A DNA stretch of 64,000 nt, from assembly GCA_964653285.1 (NCBI GenBank), contig CAZZEX010000015.1, positions 1-64,000 of the forward strand, in the 5' to 3' direction. This DNA is from CAZZEX01 sp964653285 (GTDB taxonomy: Bacteria > Chloroflexota > Anaerolineae > B4-G1). Shown in pieces: positions 50,766 through 59,607 of this stretch (position 1 is the first letter of the stretch; each line of letters starts with the position of its first letter). Below the pieces are notes generated by a model. It saw nothing but the letters and a program-made list of their open reading frames with translations, searched no databases and was not told where the DNA came from. A program made the translations under genes and the position numbers.

Positions 50766-52793
50766 CTAATTCCCGGTGGGTTCCAGGAACGGCATCATGT
50801 ACTTGAAGGGTCCCCAGTGTGAATAGGGCTGAGTGTAGGGATTTTCACTACCGGGCCAGTTGGTCCAGTAGTACTGGTCCCATGAGAGAAAACCGATATA
50901 CCCAAACGTCGGAATGCCCGGCATGGCTTCGACTGCCAGTTTCAAGCCCTCGGTACCGATGGCGATGACCTGTTCCGAGTCCGCGGGGTCGGTCTCGCGC
51001 AGCCGCTTGATGACGTCGTCCATCTCCGGGGATGACCAACGGGAGGTGTGTCCCTTGGTCAGCGTTCCGATATCCTCGACGTACGCCGAGTTGTAAAAGT
51101 CCAGAACCCGGTACAGGTCCGCGCCAGCGCCCCATGGCTCCTGAGCCGGCCATGCGCCCGAAACATCGTAGTCACCGTTCTGTGTCAACGCTGACAGCTG
51201 GTCCGTCGGGACTTGCACAGCGTCTATACCGAACTGCTTCCACTGCTGTACGGCCGCAGCCGCGTTCTTGAACTCCAGGTGGGACATATCGGATCGGCAC
51301 AGGACCTCGATCTTCCAGGGGGTACCGTCCGGCAGGAGCCACATGCCGTCTGCGTCCTTCGAGAAGCCATGCTTCTCAAGGAGTTTCGCGGCCTCGTCGG
51401 GCGCGTACTTGTACCAGCCGTACCCGAACGTCTGAGCTATGACAGCAGGATCCTCCGAAACGACGTAACCCCGATCTTTTACGTATTCGACCAGCCGGTT
51501 CGGGGCATCTGGGTCGTACGGCTTAAAGGTCTCGCCGTTGCCCAGGTCCAGTGTAAAGTCCGACAACCACTGCTGCATCGGTTCGATGTAGTCCTTGGGA
51601 TAGGGACCGAGTGACGGGACGTGAACCGGGCTCAACGTGCCAGTACCGTCAACGGCTTGACCTTCGTGCTCGACGATGTCGATCGCCAGCAGGAGCGCCC
51701 AGCGGACGTCAGGGTTGTCGTACGGTTCCCTGTACGTGTTGAACGTGAGTCCAGTAAGGGCGGGGTCGTTGTTCACGACCCACGGGAAGGTCGGCTGATA
51801 GGCGCGGTTCGTTTCGCCCTGGGCCAGCGCAGCCTTAAGACCCTCGGCCGAGAGATCCACGGCGTCGAGCTGGTGTGTCAACTGAGCCAAGATCTTGGCC
51901 CCCTCGTTGGCGAAAGCCTGAAAGACGACGTACTGGGGCTTTGGCTCGCCGTAGAGGATGCCCGTCGGGCTCTTGTCCCAATCCGCCCTCTTCTCCCAGA
52001 TGGTCCAGTACCCGGCCGGGTCGTAGCTGTGCAGCTTGTACGGCCCAGTCCCGACGAATGGATCAAACTCGAACGTGACCGGATCTTCCACACCTTCAAA
52101 GATGTGCTTCGGCATGATCCACGCGCAGCCCCAGCGGTCGAGGAACGTCGTATGGAACCGCGAGTTCGACTGCGTCAGCTCGAACACGACCGTATAGTCG
52201 TCAGGAGCGGATACACTGGCGACGTTGTCGACGAAGAAGTTGTGGTCGTTAAAGCCCTCGTACGCCATTACTGTCTCGATCGTAAAGACCACATCGGCCG
52301 AAGTGAACGGCGTGCCGTCGTCCCACGCGACGCCTTCACGCAGAGGGATCGTCACTTGGGTAAAGTCGTCGTTGTAAACGGGATCGCCCGCGGCGAGTCC
52401 ATTGATGATCTCGCCGGTGGCAAAGTCAATAGACCACAGCGGTTCGTTGGCCAGGTTCTGCATGCCGCGATCTCGCCACTTCCAACCAACCCACCTGTTA
52501 AAGTTGCTGGGAGCTCCAACGCGCCCCGTGAGTATGCCGACAATCAGTGTCTCGCTTCTGGGCAGAACGCCGAGCACAGCGGGCGCTTCTACTTTCTCCA
52601 CTGGGGGAGGCGTGGCCGTCACGACGACCTCTCGCTCCTCGATCACGGTCTCGACCACCGGGGTTCCTGCGACCTCGACGATACGCGTGACCTCCACCTC
52701 TTCCTTGATGATCTCGGGCGTTGGCGTTGTACAGGCGGTCATCAGACTCAAGGCCACCAATAGACTGACTGTAAACAGAATTGACTTACGCAT
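50766..52793 (-). CDS. Family 5 extracellular solute-binding lipoprotein
   Basis: 675 residues. A lipoprotein signal (LSLMTACTTPTPE) is followed by a spacer of V/E-rich repeats (EVEVTRIVEVAGTPVVE, VVVTATPPPVE) common in Chloroflexota binding proteins. The SBP_bac_5 domain follows: LANEPLWSIDFATGEIINGLA, ITIPLREGVAWDDGTPFTSADV-like segment, and a C-terminal aromatic stretch YYWTNWPGSENPYTQPYSHW suited to stacking sugars. It is the first gene of the operon ending in the GH3 fusion, which supports a beta-glucan or xylan oligosaccharide ligand. Confidence 0.92.
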   Translation of the reverse strand: MRKSILFTVSLLVALSLMTACTTPTPEIIKEEVEVTRIVEVAGTPVVETVIEEREVVVTATPPPVEKVEAPAVLGVLPRSETLIVGILTGRVGAPSNFNRWVGWKWRDRGMQNLANEPLWSIDFATGEIINGLAAGDPVYNDDFTQVTIPLREGVAWDDGTPFTSADVVFTIETVMAYEGFNDHNFFVDNVASVSAPDDYTVVFELTQSNSRFHTTFLDRWGCAWIMPKHIFEGVEDPVTFEFDPFVGTGPYKLHSYDPAGYWTIWEKRADWDKSPTGILYGEPKPQYVVFQAFANEGAKILAQLTHQLDAVDLSAEGLKAALAQGETNRAYQPTFPWVVNNDPALTGLTFNTYREPYDNPDVRWALLLAIDIVEHEGQAVDGTGTLSPVHVPSLGPYPKDYIEPMQQWLSDFTLDLGNGETFKPYDPDAPNRLVEYVKDRGYVVSEDPAVIAQTFGYGWYKYAPDEAAKLLEKHGFSKDADGMWLLPDGTPWKIEVLCRSDMSHLEFKNAAAAVQQWKQFGIDAVQVPTDQLSALTQNGDYDVSGAWPAQEPWGAGADLYRVLDFYNSAYVEDIGTLTKGHTSRWSSPEMDDVIKRLRETDPADSEQVIAIGTEGLKLAVEAMPGIPTFGYIGFLSWDQYYWTNWPGSENPYTQPYSHWGPFKYMMPFLEPTGN

Positions 52794-53022
52794 CGCTTCT
52801 TATTCCTCCTTGACTTTGTACAAATGGTCTGGTAAACTGTGCCCCGTGTGGAGTTTTGCTCCACATAGGTTTTGGTACAGGTCTTCCTTCTGTCAGGCAA
52901 AAGGCGAAAGTGAAGGCCTGTACATTTCATTGATCGCATCGTATCAAATTCCTCATCACCTCCTTGCCTACTGAATTGAACTGGCAAAGCATGTCATAGC
53001 CTCAGTCCAATACTCACCTCCT
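52794..53022. other. Leader region of the oligosaccharide transporter operon
   Basis: A gap of about 230 bp upstream of the binding-protein gene. A small hairpin (TGTGGAG/CTCCACA with TTTTG loop, about 52848-52866) and a good AGGAGG-like site near the start are visible. No clear -35/-10 pair or operator was found. The LacI remnant ends at 53023. Confidence 0.45.
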
Positions 53023-53247
53023 TCAAACTGTCTCAGTACTGTCGATAGTTCGACAGGAGTCCCTGACAATGAGCCGCGTGGGCATCTTGTACAGGCTACT
53101 ATCCAGGGAGTTGCCTTGGATCAGGCTTATTAACATCTCTGTGACCCCGTATCCCATCCGGTCAATAGACTGGTCAACCGTTGTCAAGCTAGGATTGGTG
53201 TAGGCTGCCTCGGGGATGTTGTCAAATCCAACTACGGATAAATATTG
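53023..53247 (-). pseudogene. LacI-family repressor, C-terminal remnant
   Basis: A 74-codon stretch reading LSVVGFDNIPEAAYTNPSLT, TVDQSIDRMGYGVTEMLISL and MPTRLIVRDSCRTIDST, ending in TGA at 53025-53023. VVGFDNIPEA..TNPSLTTV is the universal end of the LacI ligand-binding domain. An in-frame TAA lies immediately upstream, and the rest of the gene, including the HTH, is gone. It lies between the transporter operon it probably once controlled and the ROK regulator. Confidence 0.8.
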
Positions 53248-53332
53248 TTAACCGAAGCCTTCTAAACCTTCGGGCCTTGCCCCCTGCCTATCTCCCGCCG
53301 ACTTGACAAGTTTAGAAGATGCTGGTCAAGAA

Positions 53333-54565
53333 TCAAAGCATAGGGAGCATAGGTTCTCGTAGTATATCGTCCAGCACCAACGCAACAGCACCCATCACGC
53401 AGGCGTCTGCGCCGTGGGCCGAAGCGGCTATTTCGACAATCTCGCGGGGTTGCTCCAACGCGTGTTCCCGTACTGTCTCTTCAATCACGGGCAACAAAAA
53501 AGGACTTGCTAGACTCAAGGCTCCGCCCAAGACCACCATTTCTGGATTGAATGTATTCACCAGGTTACTGATGCCTATGCCTAACTGGACGCCGACTTCT
53601 TCCAGCGCTGTCCGAGCTATGGGATCGCCGGCTTGGGCAGCCTGGACCACGACGCCCACGTCAATACGGCTCAAGTCGTTTTCAACGAGCGTGCCTATCT
53701 GGCTCTCTCCACCGCTCTCAAGCGCCTTCTTCACCCGGCGGACAATGGCGCGTGGCCCAACCACGGTCTCCCAGCAGCCGCGTTTGCCGCAGCCACAAAG
53801 CTCGCCGTTGGGGTCTACTGTCATGTGTCCGACCTCGCCGGCATAGCCACTGCTGCCGCGAAAGAGTCTGCCCTTGATAATGATACCGCCTCCCAAGCCA
53901 ACCCCAGCACTTAAATAAATGAGGTTTTGCACGTTATGAGCTATGCCAAAGTAATATTCGCCCAGAGCAGCAGCGTTGGCTTCGTTCTCGACGAAGACAG
54001 GCATATCAAAACGCTGGGTCCACATCTGGCGGAAGGGAACGTCGCACCAGCCCAGGTTGGGGGCAAACACCAGGTTGCCTTGCCGGATATCTACCAGGCC
54101 AGGTACGCCCAGACCAATTCCCAAGTGCCGCAGCCCGCGCTCTTTGCCGATGCTCAGTGCTCCCTGAATGATGTCTTCAACACGTCCGATAATGATGCCC
54201 TGTTCATCTTGTGGATCAGAGGCAATGCGTTTGCGCCACAGGACGTGAGCGATGAAATCGGTCAGGACGACGGAGACGAAATCAACGCCAATCTCAACGC
54301 CCACGGCACAGCCGCCATCAGGATTGAGTTCTAGCAGCATACCAGGGCGTCCCCCCTCAGAGGGTTGCAAGCCTATTTCACGTACAAGATTCTCTTCAAG
54401 CAGATCGTTGATGACACTGGAAACAGTGCTACGGTTTAGCCCGGTCGCTGCAGACAAGCCAGCACGAGAGAGAGACCTACGAGTCCGTAGGCAATCCATA
54501 ATGAGTGAAGTGTTCAGTTTGCGGACAAGAACTTGATCGGCGGTCGTGGAATGTGTAGACAACAT
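53333..54565 (-). CDS. xylR: ROK-family transcriptional repressor, XylR-like
   Basis: 410 residues. An N-terminal winged helix-turn-helix (LSAATGLNRSTVSSVINDLLEE) is followed by a ROK sugar-kinase-like domain with GIGLGVPGLVDIRQG, VENEANAAALGEYYFG, GVGLGGGIIIKGRLF, EVGHMTVDPNGELCGCGKRGCWE (in two parts, with the zinc-binding CGCGKRGC) and VVLGGALSL. A consensus promoter and an operator very like the Bacillus XylR box lie just upstream, so autoregulation and xylose response are likely. The last about 110 codons are duplicated in the chimera at 43808-44182. Confidence 0.92.
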   Translation of the reverse strand: MLSTHSTTADQVLVRKLNTSLIMDCLRTRRSLSRAGLSAATGLNRSTVSSVINDLLEENLVREIGLQPSEGGRPGMLLELNPDGGCAVGVEIGVDFVSVVLTDFIAHVLWRKRIASDPQDEQGIIIGRVEDIIQGALSIGKERGLRHLGIGLGVPGLVDIRQGNLVFAPNLGWCDVPFRQMWTQRFDMPVFVENEANAAALGEYYFGIAHNVQNLIYLSAGVGLGGGIIIKGRLFRGSSGYAGEVGHMTVDPNGELCGCGKRGCWETVVGPRAIVRRVKKALESGGESQIGTLVENDLSRIDVGVVVQAAQAGDPIARTALEEVGVQLGIGISNLVNTFNPEMVVLGGALSLASPFLLPVIEETVREHALEQPREIVEIAASAHGADACVMGAVALVLDDILREPMLPML

Positions 54566-54580
54566 GTTTCTCCGCAGTAT

Positions 54581-54633
54581 TTAGTTTGTTGCAACAACAA
54601 ACAAATTATAACACAGAAATCCTCTCTTGTCAA
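54581..54633 (-). promoter_or_regulatory. xylR promoter and XylR-type operator
   Basis: On the minus strand TTGACA (54633-54628) and TATAAT (54610-54605) have a 17-nt spacer, a perfect consensus. Immediately downstream, overlapping the start site, is TTAGTTTGTTGCAACAACAA followed by ACAAA (plus strand 54581-54606). The arms TTAGTTTGTT and AACAAACAAA match the Bacillus XylR box TTAGTTTGTT..../CAACAAACTAA. Confidence 0.8.
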
Positions 54634-54905
54634 TCCCCTCCCGCTTCCGTAGCGTCAGTTGTTCGCTCCTGCTCCATATCAGCCACGTGAGCCGAAATCG
54701 TGATGACGGGAATCGTCTGTGTCACAGCATCTCGCTTCAGGTGGGTCAAAGCCTGGTATCCATCCCCGGGGCGGGTCGTCGTCAGCGCCTCGTAGCCATC
54801 GGCAGCCACCAGAGGGGTAAAGCCAATTTGGCGCATCGTCGCTGCGAGAAGATTAGCTGTCTCCGGGTCATCCTCAACGACGAGCGCACGGCCCTGCCAG
54901 GTCAC
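54630..54905 (-). pseudogene. Response-regulator receiver domain remnant
   Basis: 91 codons. ALVVEDDPETANLLAATMRQ with the acidic pair, and GFTPLVAADGYEAL, are the start of a CheY-like receiver. The middle with the phospho-acceptor Asp is missing; after a near-duplicate GYQALTHLKRDAVTQTIPVI the final part (TISAHVADMEQE) follows. Internal deletion and lack of an output domain make it inactive. Its end overlaps the xylR promoter. Confidence 0.6.
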
Positions 54906-54966
54906 GACCAGATCGTCCTATGTGGGCCGTCAAACGCGGCGGGACCCGGCAATTTCCCCCTCGATG

Positions 54967-55397
54967 ATGCCCTGTACCAGCGAGCTCTCGTCCTCGGTCA
55001 TCCCAGTCCAATAGATGAAGTAGGCGAAAACCGTCTGGGCGAGCGTTGGGTCACCCTGCCTCCGATACAGTATTGCCTGCCGTTGACGCTGGCTGAGCGC
55101 GCCGGTGAAGTCATCGCCTGCCAGGAGCTGCTACGATTGGTCTGGGGATACGATGCCGGAGAGACCGAAGCCCGAGTCGCCACCCTGGAGGTGGTGCTGC
55201 GGCAGATCAGAGATTTGATCGCGGCCGGGCAAGAAGCGCGTCGCGCCGTAACGATGCTGGCGCAGGAGTCACCTCAGCATCGCTGGCGCAGCATCTGCCT
55301 GAACTGCCGCCACGTCTGGGCCAGCACGGGTTCGCTGGAACCGGTACTGTGTCCCAGGTGCAAAAGCAATCGTATTGCGGGTAGACAGGAAAAATGA
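54967..55397 (+). pseudogene. Winged-helix plus zinc-ribbon protein, N-terminally truncated
   Basis: The frame reads VGENRLGERWVTLPPIQYCL, LTLAERAGEVIACQELLRLV and WGYDAGETEARVATLEVVL, an OmpR/PhoB-type winged helix. It ends in CLNCRHVWASTGSLEPVLCP and RCKSN, a four-Cys zinc ribbon. No proper start is seen; the frame runs in from decayed sequence near 54912. It stops 10 nt before the MoxR gene, so it was probably co-transcribed with it. Confidence 0.5.
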
Positions 55398-55407
55398 GGA
55401 GGCAAGA

Positions 55408-56434
55408 ATGCAAATGCAACAACTGATCGATCAACTATGCGCAACCTACGTCGAGCGGTCTGAGACCATCGAACCGCTCGTGGCAGCGGTGATCACCCGC
55501 CGCCACGCCGTGCTCATCGGCCCGCCCGGCACGGCCAAGTCGTCGCTGGTGCGTGACCTGGCGGCCGGACTGGGCGGCCTGCGCTTCTTCTCCTGGCTGC
55601 TGACCGAATTCAGCGTGCCGGAGGAGCTATTCGGCCCGCTGGACATCTCGGCACTGGAGCAGGGGCAGTACCGCCGCCTGACGACCAGCAAGCTGCCAGA
55701 AGCGGAGCTGGCCTTCATAGATGAGGTCTTCAAGGCCGGCCCCGCCATTCTGAACACGCTTCTGTCGGTGATGCAGGAGCGCTTGTTCTACAACGACGGG
55801 CAACCTACGCCGGTGCCGCTGGTCTCCCTCATCGGAGCCTCCAACGAGACCCCCACTGGCGAGCAGGAACTGGAGGCCCTTCGACTGCGCTCAGGACAGG
55901 CCCTGTGGGACCGCTTCACCGTGCGGCTGCAGGTGGGCTACATCCAGGAGCCCGGCAACTTCGTGCAAATGCTCACAGGTTCAACGGGCAACGTGGCCCA
56001 GGCTCTCAGCCGCGCCGATCCTTCGACCAGGCTCCCCTCGGCTTCGCTCGGGACAGGCAGGACAGGCCCTATCTGGAGGCACGCCGGGTGCCCAGGAGAC
56101 GCAACAGCTTCTCGAAGCCGTGGGCAGCCTGAGGGAAGCCCTGAAGAAGCTGGAGGGGCTGGAGGAACAGGTCTCTGGCCGGCCAAAGGCGGCGGCTGCG
56201 CTTGAGCGGACGCACGAGCGAGTGAAAGGCTGGCAGGCCGAGGTGCTGAAAGCGCTGGGGCAGCACGAGTACCACCCGGACTGGAGCAAGGCTACCGTCC
56301 GGGTGGGCAGTCACATACCGTCCAGGGCAGTGCAGGCGCTGATCGCTGCGTATGACCCCGCGCACCCCAGGGTCACGCCGCGCGAGGCGCTGGAACGCCT
56401 GGCTGTACTCAGAATACTGGAAACCCCGGTGTAG
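55408..56434 (+). pseudogene. MoxR/RavA-like AAA+ ATPase, disrupted by repeats
   Basis: It starts at ATG 55408 behind GAGGAGG. VLIGPPGTAKSSLVRDLA (Walker A), FGPLDISALEQGQYRRL, AFIDEVFKAGPAILNTLL (Walker B) and SLIGASNETPTGEQELEAL are typical MoxR. An extra 8 codons (RLRSGQAL) come from a 24-bp repeat at 55877-55900 within the sensor region. A longer repeat cluster at 56019-56066 shifts the frame, and the C-terminal part resumes from about 56120 (SLREALKKLEGLEEQVSG) to 56434. A broken vWA partner gene is at 27451-28670. Confidence 0.8.
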
Positions 56435-56462
56435 GCACGAGACAACTTGAGTCTGAAAGACG

Positions 56463-56499
56463 CGGCAGGACGGCGACAACCGTCCTGCCGCGTTTGCAT
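56463..56499. repeat. 37-bp hairpin direct repeat, left copy
   Basis: CGGCAGGACGGCGACAACCG followed by TCCTGCCGCGTTTGCAT. The first part forms a hairpin (GGCAGGACGG/CCGTCCTGCC). An almost identical copy at 58835-58871 differs at one base. Together they bracket a block containing the DUF5615/DUF433 pair and an ATPase gene. Confidence 0.8.
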
Positions 56500-56511
56500 A
56501 TCCCACGAAGG

Positions 56512-56901
56512 TCAGTCACTCCACGACAGAGCAATCTCTTGTTCCGCGTGAAGTCGCCACACGCGAAGCCCTCCCCGTGAAACGCGAATGACTGTGCCCA
56601 TACGCTTCGCCTGTGTGTCGAATTCAGGATGTCGGAGCAAGCGGCGTACAAATGCGGCGGCTTCATACTGCCCAACAGCCATACAGACCAAGCAATACTG
56701 GGGATGGCACAGATTGCGCTCATAAAAGCCCAGGTCGCGTGTAAAGAAGGTCGGGCGGCGAAGGCTGCGCAAGAGCGGGATGATTTCGTCGTCTTGCATC
56801 CCTTTCCGTCCTACGTTATAACCAATCTGCCGAATTGGAACACGCCAACTGCGCAAGAACTGGCGCTGACTTGCGAGGATGTTCTCATCCAGGATATTCA
56901 C
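56512..56901 (-). CDS. DUF5615-like PIN-fold putative toxin
   Basis: A 129-residue protein. MNILDENILASQRQFLRSW carries the first PIN-type acidic pair. VGRKGMQDDEIIPLLRSL, RRPTFFTRDLGFYERNLCH (second acidic site) and EAAAFVRRLLRHPEF follow. This matches DUF5615 PIN-like (Mut7-C-related) proteins, which are encoded with DUF433 antitoxins. It overlaps the DUF433 gene by 4 nt. RNase activity is inferred from the family. Confidence 0.85.
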   Translation of the reverse strand: MNILDENILASQRQFLRSWRVPIRQIGYNVGRKGMQDDEIIPLLRSLRRPTFFTRDLGFYERNLCHPQYCLVCMAVGQYEAAAFVRRLLRHPEFDTQAKRMGTVIRVSRGGLRVWRLHAEQEIALSWSD

Positions 56902-57152
56902 GCAGGCACCGGTTCCAGGATGTACTCGTGCACGTGCTCAAGAAATGACTGACTGGCCAGACGGACAGCCTCGGTGATTGCCTCTTTGGTAATGCTGTTG
57001 TGCCACTCTTCGATAATGGTTTCCCAGGCCATTCCACTGGCAACTTGTTCTAGCACGTCTGAGACAAAGATCCGTGTGCCACGAAACGTTGGCTTGCCGT
57101 GACAAATATTGGGATCAGTGACAATGTAGCGGCCTATCAGTTTCTTGTCCAT
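56898..57152 (-). CDS. DUF433 antitoxin-like protein
   Basis: 84 residues. GRYIVTDPNICHGKPTFRGTRI is the invariant start of DUF433, followed by VSDVLEQVASGMAWETIIEE and a helical end. DUF433 proteins are small DNA-binding antitoxins paired with DUF5615 toxins. It is the first gene of the two-gene unit, with translational coupling to the toxin. Confidence 0.88.
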   Translation of the reverse strand: MDKKLIGRYIVTDPNICHGKPTFRGTRIFVSDVLEQVASGMAWETIIEEWHNSITKEAITEAVRLASQSFLEHVHEYILEPVPA

Positions 57153-57279
57153 TCTGAGCCCTCCCTGTCTTCTTGCTGGCCTAATCTACCAACCTACCAA
57201 CGTGCAAACAAATTATACTCCGATGCCCTGAGCGGGTCAAATCCGCCTTTGCGAGAATGGTTCGAGTTAGATCAGGCGA

Positions 57280-58728
57280 CTACCGGACACCACCCGCTGT
57301 CTGCAGATCGCGGTCCAGCCTATCCAGATCAACCAGCAACGCACCGTGGTCCTGGGCGAGGAAGCGGGCCGCGTCGGTGAAACCGGCACGGGCGAAGAAG
57401 GCGTAGTGCACCGCCCATCCCTCACCGGTGGCATCAGTTAGATCCCGCAAGAGCCTGGGTGTCTTCTCTTCGAGCAGGTTGCGGATCACGTCCCGCCCCA
57501 CTCGATCCGCCCCCCACTTGCACTCCCCCAGCAGAATAGCCCGCTCCCGCCAGTTCATCGCTACCACGTCGACCTGCACCCTGCGGCTCCAATGACTGCC
57601 CACATCCTGCGGCTCGAACGGCAATCTGCCCGCCCGACCCTGTTCGCCAACCCAGTGGCGGCTCAGTTCCTCGAACGCTGTCAATCCGACGAACGGTCGC
57701 AAGCCTTCCCGGATGAGCGGCAGCACTCGCTCGGGCCGGTAGGTCAACTCGTCGCGGAAGGGGGCGATGAAGCGGAAGTAGAAACGGAAGTAAGGATCGC
57801 TGATGTGATACCGCCCCCGCCGGGATCGTCGCCGTTGGCTCGGGGGGATGGTCACGGGCAACCGCCGCTCGACCAGGCGCAACTCCTGCAGACGGCCCAG
57901 GTAGGCCGATAGGTGGGTCCTCCCCACCAGTGCCGCGTTGGCGATTTCAGACATCGTGTGATGCCCTGCGCCGATGGCCTGGAGGATCGCCAGGTGAGCG
58001 CGAGGGTCACGGACCTCGTCGTAGAGCAGGAAGGTCGGTTCAGCGATGAACATGCTGCCTGGGGCCAGGATGACCTCCCGGATGTTGTCGCTGAGCGAGC
58101 GGGCCGGATTGAGCCACTCCAGGTAGGCGGGCACCCCACCCACCACCGCGTAGGCCGCCACCCGCTCCTCCGCCGGCCAGCCGGGCAGGAACTCGCGCAG
58201 GTCGGCGAAGGTCAGAGGCCGCAGGTGCCACTGACCAGTCAGACGCCCGAAGAGCGGAGATTGGCGAGCCTGCAGCGTCTCCATCGCGTGGACGTGGGAA
58301 CCACACAGGACGATGATCGTTTGTTGTGTCTTGAACTGCTGATCCCAGGCGTGTTGGAGCGACGAAAGCATCGCCGGGTCGGCCTCGGCACCGTAGGTGA
58401 ACTCGTCCAGGATGAGAATGTGGCGGCGGTCGCCGAGGAAGGCAGCGATAGCCTGCCAGCAGTCAGCCCACGCATCGAAGGTAGGAGCCCGGGCTGGCTC
58501 GACCCCCATCACGCGGGCGAAGAGCTTGCGTCGTTGTAGAGGAGAGGGTTCCTTGTCAGCAGCCCAGTACGTATGGGGCAAGCCGGCGGCCTCGGCCCAA
58601 TGGCGCAAGAGGACGGTTTTCCCCACCCGGCGGCGTCCGTAAAGGAGGACGAGTTGCGCTGTCGAGGGACGCTCACGCTCCAGTACGGAGTCCAGGAAGG
58701 CCAATTCCATCTGGCGGTTCACAAACAT
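57280..58728 (-). CDS. DUF234-type archaeal-like ATPase, divergent intact copy
   Basis: 482 residues. LLYGRRRVGKTVLLRHW (Walker A), ILILDEFTYGAEADP (Walker B), VLCGSHVHAMETL, GGVPAYLEWL, a winged helix (TMSEIANAALVGRTHLSAYL) and ISDPYFRFYFRFIAPF. The C terminus has VDVVAMNWRERAIL and LGECKWG (D...ExK). It is the most divergent of the three family members in this window. It lies inside a block flanked by 37-bp direct repeats together with a toxin-antitoxin pair, suggesting it moves as part of a cassette. Confidence 0.85.
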   Translation of the reverse strand: MFVNRQMELAFLDSVLERERPSTAQLVLLYGRRRVGKTVLLRHWAEAAGLPHTYWAADKEPSPLQRRKLFARVMGVEPARAPTFDAWADCWQAIAAFLGDRRHILILDEFTYGAEADPAMLSSLQHAWDQQFKTQQTIIVLCGSHVHAMETLQARQSPLFGRLTGQWHLRPLTFADLREFLPGWPAEERVAAYAVVGGVPAYLEWLNPARSLSDNIREVILAPGSMFIAEPTFLLYDEVRDPRAHLAILQAIGAGHHTMSEIANAALVGRTHLSAYLGRLQELRLVERRLPVTIPPSQRRRSRRGRYHISDPYFRFYFRFIAPFRDELTYRPERVLPLIREGLRPFVGLTAFEELSRHWVGEQGRAGRLPFEPQDVGSHWSRRVQVDVVAMNWRERAILLGECKWGADRVGRDVIRNLLEEKTPRLLRDLTDATGEGWAVHYAFFARAGFTDAARFLAQDHGALLVDLDRLDRDLQTAGGVR

Positions 58729-58834
58729 CGGTCGTCCTCCCTTTGGTCAATTAAGGCACACGTAGATTAGTATAATCTGCACGTGCCTTATCTTACCACG
58801 ACCTGGGGGATAGGGCAAGAGAAGCAGAAGTCAG

Positions 58835-58871
58835 CGGCAGGACGGCGACAACTGTCCTGCCGCGTTTGCAT
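58835..58871. repeat. 37-bp hairpin direct repeat, right copy
   Basis: Same sequence as 56463-56499 with one C/T change. It lies 19 nt upstream of the Toprim copy 2 start. Confidence 0.8.
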
Positions 58872-58889
58872 TTCAAGTGGAGGTGAAAC

Positions 58890-59503
58890 TTGACCCAAAA
58901 GACCATTCCATTTCTGGAAGAGAAGGCATACTGCCCCTTCTACGCCGTTGACCCCGACTCAGGGCTAGTCGTGGCCTCGGTGCTGACCACGGCCCAGGAG
59001 CTGGGGCTGCGCGTCGCCACAATGGCGAGACGTGGGAGTTCTTCGCTGGACGCATCACCTTCGTCGAGCGGAACCGTGCCGGGCGGGTGATCCACGTGGC
59101 CGGCCGGGCCGGCTCCAGCAAGGCGCAGGCCAAGTACCTGTTCCTGCCGGGGCTGCCCAAGCCGGTCTATGGCCTGGCACGGCTCGATCCCTCGCGCCCT
59201 GTGTTCGTGGTCGAGGGCATCTTCGACTACGTCACGCTGTGGCAGTGGGGCTACCAGGCCGTGGCTACGCTGGGAACTTCGATCAAGCCGCAGGACGCCC
59301 GCAGGTTGGCGCGGGCCGCGAAGGTGATATTTGTGCCCGACAGCGACGAGGCGGGAGAAGCAGCAGCCGCCCGATGGCGGGAAGTTGTGGGGCACGGCGT
59401 GGCGCTCCGTCTGCCCGAGGGTGTGGGGGACGTGAACGACCTGGCGCGGCAGCCGGAAGGGGAAGCCATTTTCCACCACCTGGTGGAGGTGCTGGAAGAG
59501 TAA
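58890..59503 (+). pseudogene. Toprim/primase-like protein, copy 2 (frameshifted)
   Basis: TTG 58890 behind GGAGGTGAAAC starts MTQKTIPFLEEKAYCPFYAV and VASVLTTAQELGLRVA. A one-base shift near 59018 then leads to NGETWEFFAGRITFVERNRA, KYLFLPGLPKPVYGLARLD, FVVEGIFDYVTLWQWGYQAV and VIFVPDSDEAGEAAAARW, about nine-tenths identical to copy 1 at 28687-29156. It shows the N-terminal part missing from copy 1. The Toprim Glu (VVEGIFD) and DSDEAG acidic motif are present. Confidence 0.75.
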
Positions 59504-59607
59504 CGGTGCCGAACAACAGGCGCACAGGATCGGCCTGTGGACATTGTACCCGAACCGCTACTGCCGGTGGCTGCACCGAATGAGTATCCCGCGCAAGGAG
59601 GCACTGA

